Source of the DNA: Arachnopeziza araneosa
Taxonomy: Eukaryota; Ascomycota; Leotiomycetes; Helotiales; Arachnopezizaceae
Assembly (NCBI GenBank): GCA_003988855.1
Contig: QYAI01000031.1
Span: 1,571-65,570 of the forward strand
Length of the DNA: 64,000 nt
Direction of reading: 5' to 3'
Positions 56,801 to 64,000 of the stretch are shown piece after piece (positions within the stretch are counted from its first letter, which is position 1; each line of letters starts with the position of its first letter). Below the pieces are notes generated by a model. The model worked only from the letters and a program-made list of their open reading frames with translations, was not told where the DNA came from and did not search any database. A program made the position numbers and the translations under genes.

Positions 56801-58712
56801 ACCATCCGAAAATGCACAATTGACCGCAAGCTCACCTAGCAGCTCCAGAGGAGTCGTATCTGTGGATGGACATACTCGAAGTCGGCCAGGATCCAGAGAC
56901 ACGTCTTCTCCAGAGACTAAGCCAACAACCTTGCCAGACCCTTCACTCAGCGGCGATATAAATCTGCCTCTGTCAGTTTCGGATGCTAGTCCTGAAATCC
57001 ACGAAGAAAAGCTTGCCGACCATATGCAGGAACATTTCAACCCCATCGAGAATCTCAACTTGTCTTCACCTACTCAAGAGAACGAGGATTATCCAACTCT
57101 TGATTCAGATTCAGAGCTTATCCAAGTTCCTGAGACTTTCGGTAAATCTCAATTGGAATTACCTGAAAATGTGCAAGATGATGTTTCAAACACTGAGATG
57201 CTCTCTATCCCTAAGGACATTCATAGCGGGGACAGCACGTGTGAAGTGTGCGATACGTACGATCAAGAGCCGGATCTCACGCAGGTTGAGGAAGGTTCAT
57301 GTGATGTGTGCGATTCTTTTGATCAAGATCCAGGTCTCCCTCAACCTGAAATGAACAATGATCCTCAACCAACCAATTCCCTGTCACGTCGACAAAGCGT
57401 ATCGTCTAGTAAGACCATCATCACTAATCATGATGAAGTTCAAACATCCCCTTTCGTATCGTATTTGGACGACTCAAACACATTCTCTGAGATTGAGGAG
57501 CATTCTCCATCTGTCGGTCGTATTGGCCACCGGGATCAAAACTCATATGAGGACTCTTCGCAGTCTCCCTCTGGTGCTGCGAAGGGAAAGCCAAAAACTC
57601 TCACCCTACTTAAAAGTCCGGAGTTCTCATCTTCAGGTCCTTCTTCCCCAACGACACCAGTTGATGCACCGGTTTTTGGCAATATAGGCGTTTCGACAGC
57701 ACCTCTTCTTAGTAGCCCCAAGAAAGCTACGGATAATCAACTCCAGAAACAGATATCGTCACTACTGGAGTCTATTCCGGCCAATATTGAATTGAGAACT
57801 GATGCGAAGCCAATCCCATTCACTTCTGAAACCCTCCGACCTCAAAAGACTCGCCGATCGGTCACACCGTCTTTCCGCTCAAGCTCAAGCATGAGCAATT
57901 ATAGCACTACCTCCCGTGCTCCAACACCATCCTTTACCCTGGCACCAAGACCACGTCACCAGGATAGCGAATCAGATACCAAGCTCTACCATCTCTCTCG
58001 ATCAACTGGCGGAGCACCAATCAAGCTACTCGTGCGTCTTGTTGGAGAGAATGGCGAGCGAGTCATGGTCCGTGTCGGTGGTGGCTGGGCAGACCTTGGT
58101 GAGTATCTGAAAGCATATGCTTCCCATCACGGTCGTCGTGGTGGTGAAGGAACAGATAAGGTGGAGATTCAAGACCTGACTCCCCGGATGGCATCGAATA
58201 GTAGAAACTCTTCCGCTGCAACAGTTCGTGGTAATGGCCGGATTAGTCCCATGCCACCTCGGCCGAGCAGCGTTATGAGTGGGACTCTCAACGTGCGTAA
58301 GACGCGTAAATCAGCTGCTGACCCACCCATGGACTCTACCATCCCAGGTCGATTAAACGACACGCGCACTCCGAGCACTCCATTACCAACTATCAATCCT
58401 CGGACTTTCAATACTCCCCCATCAGCTAGCTCGGTGGGTACAGCAGCCAGCGGCCGTAGCTCAAGAATGGGTTGGGACGAAGACGATAGTTCTCTTGGCC
58501 TTGCAGGACCAAAGAGCAAAAAGGTGGCCATCAGTGAGCGTGATCAAGAATGGGTTGAGAGCATGAAGGAGAAGGTTCGTTTAGCCAGCGCAGAGAAGGA
58601 CAAAAAGGAACGCGATCAAAACGAGAAGGGTGAACGAGGCCGTGGAGCAAGCTTTGGCGAGATGGGAAAGGTTGGGGGGACGAAGAGACTTTTCAAGAGA
58701 GCCGATATGTGA
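53877..58712 (+). CDS. Large GAR (Gas2-related) domain protein
   Basis: Single exon, 1611 residues. The first 350 residues form a conserved-looking helical region ('DDFLNDLSPGTTLAAF', 'PSERAFGFRATVAATNIQEW', 'RLTILMDTWSTRL'), then a Glu/Lys coiled-coil-like segment ('EKADEAKRKAEEEHAARLAA'). At 565-585 is a hydrophobic 'IAAVGVAFVAGALL', perhaps a membrane segment. Residues 633-763 are a tandem Asp-Ile-Val/Ser repeat. At 1121-1158 are two copies of a Cys-x-Val-Cys-Asp motif. Near 1370-1435 is a GAR domain: 'IKLLVRLVGENGERVMVRVG', then 'GGWADLGEYLKAYASHHG'. GAR domains bind microtubules in Gas2/spectraplakins. The tail is Ser/Pro-rich and ends basic. A spindle- or cytoskeleton-linked role is inferred; the N-terminal family is not identified. 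Confidence 0.88.
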   Translation: MDHPFSSSSVPRIVPPMHTRNVSRSPTRPIAVDDFLNDLSPGTTLAAFTNPSGKLRASIEAATPSERAFGFRATVAATNIQEWVDELSAWEWPAEGGSAGFQMSPKIGRRHLDPFWDGDDNDGETKNGLHYIGSLLESQVAAYEARVDQIYTEMESLNVEEIKRQVLDTHFSPRSRPSSSGSSVQMPSFLDSTSYTRMDDFAALVTWTVLQALPNLKRLTILMDTWSTRLVVLRKVPYLLLALEDAVIALRSGWDTIKKHSSIGGLTPESFVIIRNILQEKISMLGQDVDFMLDKLEGSQDTIPESWLDRLEAIENDYAKWNVAATMQVRYTMEKADEAKRKAEEEHAARLAAQVESKESAQEEAAIFESQREVEPQITRLGTEEEPYNLQDVQKPEIESGQLVGDRDGVHSESQDEAIPEQKFEVGIGTARAQSENLVIKPAIPESHNKTKEAESVEITPQNSRKEVEDAELARLPVVGETGGPKVTESSSFKATEDDRNVEAPKIDGNGLGLGSTETKPPGDFVASLENPDDGADLETEKQSDPHHSPENRKTIEPKSQPDMVLGQIAAVGVAFVAGALLSRRGTNSDISAGDSPGLNESGDSHHVDGSNGDKEEKTGLPADEITVPNVIAIPNDIVDDSPPSIVGGSLVDIVDDSSADIVDASLVDIVDDSSADTVDKSPVGIADVSSAKITDNSTVGIADVSSAKIADKSPVDTLDTSSANIVDISTVDISNSSSHNIVDASLIDIVSPFSTDIVDPVSTDTDTTLSSHILEPPVDDARNPHTERYSQLDDSSDDSPGLKSNLSHLNKVHQLFDESSFQSSTSPLEDELTNSGHNPEDALPEETADDSVSDATVIRRSIGQAEEETIDPINLGTGKSFRLDEFQVNRLDSYSYATFSNNHVISRPVVWQSDEEEMEPEVITRRPSLFSRIQARLGNKKAPPSTDEEVKALHSEDQETGQFATFGNAQTSSQPSENAQLTASSPSSSRGVVSVDGHTRSRPGSRDTSSPETKPTTLPDPSLSGDINLPLSVSDASPEIHEEKLADHMQEHFNPIENLNLSSPTQENEDYPTLDSDSELIQVPETFGKSQLELPENVQDDVSNTEMLSIPKDIHSGDSTCEVCDTYDQEPDLTQVEEGSCDVCDSFDQDPGLPQPEMNNDPQPTNSLSRRQSVSSSKTIITNHDEVQTSPFVSYLDDSNTFSEIEEHSPSVGRIGHRDQNSYEDSSQSPSGAAKGKPKTLTLLKSPEFSSSGPSSPTTPVDAPVFGNIGVSTAPLLSSPKKATDNQLQKQISSLLESIPANIELRTDAKPIPFTSETLRPQKTRRSVTPSFRSSSSMSNYSTTSRAPTPSFTLAPRPRHQDSESDTKLYHLSRSTGGAPIKLLVRLVGENGERVMVRVGGGWADLGEYLKAYASHHGRRGGEGTDKVEIQDLTPRMASNSRNSSAATVRGNGRISPMPPRPSSVMSGTLNVRKTRKSAADPPMDSTIPGRLNDTRTPSTPLPTINPRTFNTPPSASSVGTAASGRSSRMGWDEDDSSLGLAGPKSKKVAISERDQEWVESMKEKVRLASAEKDKKERDQNEKGERGRGASFGEMGKVGGTKRLFKRADM
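55776..56165 (+). repeat. Coding tandem repeat in the GAR-domain gene
   Basis: Roughly 13-residue units built on 'IVD-SSA' and 'DIVDDSS', about nine diverged copies. Copies are also similar at the DNA level (GTCGACATTGTGGACGATTC recurs at about 55829 and 55882), which points to recent unit duplication. Confidence 0.75.
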
Positions 58713-59313
58713 ATAGAGGCGCTCATACTTTACTTTGTGTGTTTTCAATAGTTGCATTGCTTCCTCAGCGTAGGGTATTACCTTGTCATGGGAGGCGTCT
58801 AAATTGTTCAAGTGCATAGCATAGCAATGGCATTTTATTTGGATGGTGTGGTTGGATGGTTGGTTGGTTGCTAGTACCCGAATACCCTTTGCTTTGTATG
58901 GAATAGAAACATTTGACCTATTCTTTGCCTACTTTCTTATGAGTTTGAGAAGACCTTAGCAGATGGTACAAGCCAGAGGTGTCACATGACCGGGCCAGCT
59001 CAAGTCAACATCCGGACAAACGTTAAGCCGCCTTATGTTTCTCGCTCTTTGACTTGCAAGAGGGATAGAAGAAAGCCACTACATAAGTAAGCCTCCACCC
59101 AACTCTCCTACTACATGGCCTTCAGGTCTCACCTCGCAGAATGAAGCCTTCCTCGGCCGTCCTCGAACGTTTGGACAGCTGGCCACATTCTTATATGCGA
59201 CAGTCCTCCCGGGTTTCTGGTCCTCGATGCCATGACCCGCAGTCGTGATACACAGCGGCAGGTCAAGTGAGAAAGCGACCACACACCCGTGACTCCCGTC
59301 ATCGTCGTCCAAC
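58713..59313. other. Intergenic, no gene seen
   Basis: About 600 nt between a 3' end and the next start on the same strand; unsupported frames on the minus strand only. Confidence 0.4.
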
Positions 59314-61361
59314 ATGGCGGCACAAGCACAGATGCTGTTGTCGAGATTCAGCTCGTTCAATCCCGACGCCATTCCCGGACCCGCGGCTCTCCTCTCCTAC
59401 GTTTTCCACGTCCTTGGGCTCGCAAGCCTCCCGCTCTCAGAAGCACCGCCGTACTGCAGAGCCGTCCCCGGAACGCCGTACTGGCCCCAAGATGCCGCGT
59501 GGGCGCGACTGAACAGCTCGCTCGATGGGAGGTTGCTCAGGCCCGCTCCCCCCGGCGCCGTCTGTCACCCTACGCAGCCGACGTTCGATCTCCTCGCGTG
59601 CCCGGCGGTTCAGGCGGGCTGGCGCTCCAACCGGTGGCACGCCGACGACCCCGTCAGCACGCCCGAGAACAACTGGGTCAACGATACGTGCCTCCCGAGT
59701 CCGCTACTGCCGTGTACGGGCGCTGGGTACCCGGTCTACGTCGTCAATGCCACGACCGAGGAGCATGTGAAGATCGGGGTGGATTTTGCGAGGGAGAACG
59801 GCGTCAGGCTGGTCGTGAAGGGGACGGGGCATGATTATCTGGGCCGGTGAGAGACTTTGATTTGAATTGGGAGAGGAGTGAACTGATGGGAGCAGATCCT
59901 CGGCGCCGAATTCCTTGTCGATCTGGACGCACCATATGCGTGGTGTGGTATTTCACGACGGCTTTACCCCGAGAGGTTGCAAGGCCCCCATTGAAGGCCA
60001 TGCTATCACAGCCGCGGCGGGAACTCAGATGCTCGAGCTGAACGAGGAAGCTTCTCTGAGAAATATGACCATCGTCTCGGGCGGAGCGGAGACGGTTGGC
60101 GTGGGTGGCTATCTCACTGGGGGTGGTCACGCGGCTCTGAGTTCGACGTATGGATTGGGTGCTGACCAGGTTCTTGAGATGGAGGTGGTTACGCCAGGTG
60201 GTGAGATACTAACTGTGAATGAGTGTCAGAATGAGGATCTGTTTTGGGCTATGAGAGGTGTAAGCTTTTCACTTTTATTCAGGAATGTCAGCTGATGAAA
60301 GTAGGGAGGAGGCTCAACATTCGGCGTCCTGACCTCCGTCACGATAAAAGCTTACCCGTCTTACCCCTTCCTAACCGCCATCGCCTTCTTCGCTACACTT
60401 CCTGGAACAGACGCCTACTGGGACGTCATCGTGTCTCTCCTCTCTCAGTTCCCCTCTCTCGATGCTCAAGGAATCTCAGCCTACAACATCTTTCAACCAA
60501 GTTTCCTCCGATCCGGCCTGGACATCACGATTGCCGGACCGATCGACGGCTACTTTGGGATCTTCATGCTCCAGGCCATCCACCCATCCAACACCTCCGA
60601 CTCTCTCGTTGCAGCCGTCAGACAGATATTCGACGTCGCCACCTTGCCATATCCCTACCGGTTCAACACCTCCATCAGACCCGCCAGCTACCCCGATTTC
60701 TGGGCGTTCTGGAAGAAGAACAATGGCCCGTCGGATGGTGGTCACAACCAGGTCTTGGGATCGCGGCTCCTGGATCACCAAGCGCTGACTGGGAATGGGA
60801 ATCTGACGGCTGCGCGAGAGGCGTGGAAAGAGTCGTCCAAACCAAACGTATTGAGTAGCGCGTTTCTTGTCGGTGGAAAGGGCGTCATGAATGCCAAGCC
60901 GAGAGGAGGTGGGAATGCGGTCAATCCAGCCTGGAGGAAGGCGTACGTTCATGCGGGTCCGTCTGCCTTTCCTGAACCATACAAGCAGGATTGACAAGCA
61001 TCTAGTGACGGGCGCGAGTTGGTCGCCTTTTGATACCATTACTCAAGCCGCGCAGCAAGACTACATCACCAACAAATACGGTGCCGCGATGAGGAAGTTG
61101 GCGCCTGATATGGGCGCCTATGTCAACGAGGTGAGTCTTTGTCTGACGGGGATGCATCGATAGGATTGGAGAGGGAGAAGTCTGATTGATGCATAGGCGG
61201 ATCCAAACGAGCCCAATTTTCACGACGCATTCTGGGGGTCCAACTATCCGCGTCTGCTCGCGATCAAACGGAAGTACGATCCTGAGGATGTGCTTTGGTG
61301 CTCGCCGTGTGTGGGAAACGAGAGGTGGGAGCAGGTGGGCGGAATACTCTGTAGAGTGTGA
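59314..61361 (+). CDS. FAD-linked oxidoreductase (BBE/VAO family), probably secreted
   Basis: Five exons: 59314-59846, 59896-60259, 60305-60956, 61006-61130 and 61197-61361. All phases close, giving 612 residues. The N-terminal hydrophobic stretch ('LLSYVFHVLGLASLPLS') is preceded by about 25 residues, so a signal anchor, or a start at an internal Met, is possible. FAD-binding features are 'YPVYVVNATTEEHVKIGVDF', 'GTGHDYLGRSSA' (His of the usual 8-alpha flavin link), 'GGYLTGGGHAALSSTYGLGA' and 'LFWAMRGGGGSTFGV'. The C-terminal BBE segment has 'FHDAFWGSNYPRLLAIKRKY' and 'PEDVLWC'. There are several N-glycosylation sites. The family oxidises sugars, alcohols or secondary metabolites; the substrate is unknown. 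Confidence 0.93.
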
Positions 61362-61890
61362 TCTGAGCATCGCTGATCCAAAACATTAAGTGATGGATTT
61401 ATCGAATATGTCACCAATGATCAGGAGCGTCAGTCGCAAATGTTTTGAGTTTCACAGGTGGCGACCGCATGGCTCAGGAGCAGCAATTGGTTTCGAGCGA
61501 AGTATACTGGTATGTTTTGACAAAAACGGAAATATCTCTTTCGCAATTCCGACGCTGATATTTTTCTCCCAGAGAAGCGTCTCAGCGTGCCACGGTTGCA
61601 TGCGACGGGATTGTTGACATCAGCGCGTCTCGAGATAAGCGAGTTTCGTTTCCAGCCTCGTCTATCCCCCGCCTCCCTCCCAGCCTCACCCTCCCCTCCC
61701 CCAGCCACCAGCAACCAGCAACCCAGCCAACCTCACCTCGTGCTAGATAACTGGCACTCTTCGCAGCGAAGATGGCAATCAACACACACTCATCCATCTC
61801 TTATTCTTCTTCCACTCGCGAAAAAGACCGGAATTATCCTGCCTCGGGAAACGAGCCTCTCCAAACCAGCAATACAACAGTTAGACGGCC
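61362..61890. other. Intergenic, promoter of the small CxxC/HxxxH gene
   Basis: About 530 nt, C-rich toward its right end as in ascomycete promoters. No gene. Confidence 0.4.
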
Positions 61891-62499
61891 ATGCCTGAGA
61901 TGACAGAGCAGAAGAACGCCTTCGCCGGCATGCACACACCCGCCAACGATCCACCCCCGCCGTATCAGCATCCTACCAGCTCCTCTGCATCCGCCGCACC
62001 GAACCCCACCAGCCTCACCAACCCGGGTTTCTGCCCCTGCGCCTTCGCCGAACGACACGCCAACACGATCCCCGGCGGCGGCCTGACCTCGTCTGAATAC
62101 TTCTCTGCGTGCCCATCTACCTCCCCTTCCACTTCTAGCAGCAAAGCCCCCACCCCCGCCTGCACATACCACCTTACCCCCTCGACGTCGCGCCTCCCGG
62201 GCGCCTACACCGCGGGCTGGGCGTGGGTGGATCCGAGCATCAACTTCCGGTGGGAGTCGCACCTGCCGACGACGGGCGCCGGGGCCGAGGAGCGCTACGG
62301 CTGCTGGATCTGCTGGGAGTACGAGGGCCGCTGGGTCGGCGCCCTGGGCCTCGAGGAGTGGTACCGCCACCTGCGGCGCCACTTCGCCGTCGAGGGCTAC
62401 CGCGCCTGCGTCGGCAAGAAGAAGGGCGGGGGGAGCGGCGTCATGCAGAGGAGGAGGAATTGTAGGGCGGGGGAGAGGTGTCCCAAGATTCATTCGTAG
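61891..62499 (+). CDS. Small protein with C-x2-C...H-x3-H motif
   Basis: Single exon, 202 residues, ATG at 61891 (a second Met three codons later). The Pro/Ser-rich N-terminal half is followed by a compact, Trp-rich C-terminal module: 'YTAGWAWVDPSINFRWESH', then 'YGCWICWEYEGRWV' and 'EEWYRHLRRHFAVEGYRAC'. The C-x2-C and H-x3-H spacing fits a single zinc finger, and the tail is basic with more cysteines. GC content is high compared with its neighbours. Family not recognised; zinc binding is inferred. Confidence 0.75.
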   Translation: MPEMTEQKNAFAGMHTPANDPPPPYQHPTSSSASAAPNPTSLTNPGFCPCAFAERHANTIPGGGLTSSEYFSACPSTSPSTSSSKAPTPACTYHLTPSTSRLPGAYTAGWAWVDPSINFRWESHLPTTGAGAEERYGCWICWEYEGRWVGALGLEEWYRHLRRHFAVEGYRACVGKKKGGGSGVMQRRRNCRAGERCPKIHS

Positions 62500-62784
62500 G
62501 GGGATGGGAGTGTTGGTGATGAGAGGAGTTCTTCTGAAGGTTGGGAACATTCTTCTGCGGAAGACCATACGTGATTCATGAATGTACGATGAAAGTGAAT
62601 TTATACATCAAGAGGAAAGATAGAAAGTGTGTTGAGATATATTAGGATTTATATTCTAAGACGGAATTCACAGATCCTCCAACACAGGTTTGGAACCCTT
62701 TCAGATATCATATACAGTGATGAGTGAGTTGTGTACCCGGCATGAAATAGTCAACGAAAAACAATGATCCGACAGTCTTCTACT

Positions 62785-63951
62785 CTAGTCGGATTCAGGG
62801 CAGAAATCGAAATTCCCGTTGGCGTTATTGCCCCACCACGTAGGGAAGGGAACGGATGGACCACCCGCTCCAAAGACGGCAAACGACAGGATGAACAGTG
62901 CCGTCAGACTGGCGCCGTCCCAAGCACCGGTAACCAGGTATGAGTACTCCTTGAAGATACGTGGGCGGTAGTTGCGGAGGTAGTACTGGTTGAAGAAACC
63001 GGCGGCGATGGTGCTGAAGATGACACAGGTTTGCGACTGGTTGTATGGGATGTATCCGGCATATTGGATGAACTGGGGCATATTGATTTCGCGGAGGGAG
63101 AAGCCTTTGATTGTGGGGATGAACTAGAACCTGATCAGCAAAAGATTTCGGTAGGGGATGGGATACAAACCTGCACAATGACGCGGTGGACGATGACAAT
63201 CGCCGCTCCAATAACGAGACCGATAGGGACCATGGCATATTCAGCGCCAGTCTTGTACAGGTATTTAGCGAGCGCCCAGGATGTGGCGTTGGTGTTGTAG
63301 GACTGGAGGGTTGCACCGCTCCAAGAGGTGTTACCGTTACCATCGGCAAGGAGCGCGCGATTACTGCCGACGATGGAGATCATGACGGCATAGTTGATGA
63401 AAGCACCAAAGATTGTACCCCAGAGCTGAGTAAGGAACATGACGCGAGGAGGAATCTTGAGATACTCGCCCATCTTCAAGTCGTTGCATAGGTTGACACA
63501 GTTGAGGATAACGTTGTGCGACCATGCAGCAAAGTACATGTTACCAATAGGACGGCCAGGGAGCAGGAGACCAGCCAACATCTTCGACAAGTTATTGGTG
63601 GCGATACCGTTACCGTAACGGGAGTACAGCAGGGTACTCTGAAGCTGGATAAGCCACTTACTTGAAGAGGGCTGTGGGAGTACTTACGAATGGTGCAATG
63701 AAGATTCCGAGAATCAATGAGACAATGTACGCCCAAGCTGGGAGGGTAATGTTCTCTTTGAGAACGGTGATGAGACCAAGGATGAAACTGACAACCAGGA
63801 CACCGGCATACCACGTCCATGGTGTTTCCTTGTAATGCTTGGCCATGTGTTCGTGATGTCGGTCATTGTATTTACCTTTCGTCGCACTGGTATAGGCTCT
63901 TTTGACGTCTCCACCCCAGAAGAGGATACAGTGAGCAATCAGAGCACCGAT
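62785..63951 (-). CDS. OPT family oligopeptide transporter, 3' part only
   Basis: Visible exons are 63951-63688, 63638-63171 and 63123-62785, all in phase (356 codons plus stop). A further 5' intron reaches the right edge, where a TAAGTG remnant of its donor is seen at 64000. Membrane helices and OPT signatures are clear: 'APFSTLLYSRYGNGIATNNL' across the first junction, 'GRPIGNMYFAAWSHN', 'NDLKMGEYLKIPPR', 'QLWGTIFGAFINYAVM' and 'FNQYYLRNYRPRIFKEYSYL'. It resembles isp4-type fungal OPT proteins, which take up small peptides with protons at the plasma membrane. The N-terminal half lies outside the window. Confidence 0.93.
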
Positions 63952-64000
63952 CTAGATGTTGTTAGTCTTTGAAGGTGTGGTATCAGTAGGCGGTCACTTA

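Noticed and set aside
59289..59834. 181-codon frame overlapping the FAD oxidoreductase start
   Set aside because: Arg-rich out-of-frame shadow of exon 1.
61834..62568. 244-codon minus-strand frame opposite the CxxC/HxxxH gene
   Set aside because: Antisense shadow in GC-rich coding sequence; Ala/Gly/Arg-rich with no motif.
1..64000. tRNA, rRNA or CRISPR features
   Set aside because: No convincing tRNA A/B box pair, rRNA-like sequence or spaced direct-repeat array was found by eye; a tRNAscan run would settle tRNAs.

Overview
The window is nuclear DNA of a filamentous ascomycete (Pezizomycotina; a Leotiomycete/Helotiales-type fungus is my best guess from gene content). The signs are many short GT-AG introns (about 42-140 nt, often with CTAAC-like branch sites), fungus-restricted families (2EXR, HET, RTA1, HeLo, the DUF7025-type AAA ATPase, kinase-vWA) and housekeeping genes of clear ascomycete type. 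All gene models were spliced by hand from the sequence. Exon joins were accepted when the reading phase closed and the joined protein made family sense.

Layout. (a) 0-6 kb: a protease-like/RRM chimeric gene with a broken frame, a two-exon membrane protein and a 2EXR protein. (b) 6-16.6 kb, a conserved block: CLPTM1 family, LOG phosphoribohydrolase, proteasome alpha-6, VPS55, fused aminodeoxychorismate synthase, and an alpha/beta hydrolase. (c) 17-47.5 kb, an accessory stretch rich in signalling and allorecognition-type genes: a protein kinase fused to Sel1/ankyrin repeats, divergently paired with a HeLo-pseudokinase gene; RTA1; an SDR; a HET-domain pseudogene split by a solo LTR; a large AAA+ ATPase; a protein with a degenerate STAND-like NTPase region; a kinase-vWA protein; and a CorA-like channel. 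(d) 48-64 kb: a cysteine-rich repeat protein, a GPI-type secreted protein, a 1611-residue GAR-domain protein, a secreted FAD oxidoreductase, a small CxxC/HxxxH protein and the 3' part of an OPT transporter that runs off the right edge.

The most interesting unit is the divergent pair at 16.9-22.9 kb. A kinase with intact catalytic residues plus an ankyrin tail shares a 251-bp promoter with a gene that puts a HeLo-type N-terminus in front of a catalytically dead kinase domain. This layout recalls the animal RIPK3/MLKL necroptosis pair. With the neighbouring HET relic, AAA ATPase and STAND-like genes, it suggests an allorecognition or regulated-cell-death island. That functional reading is inference.
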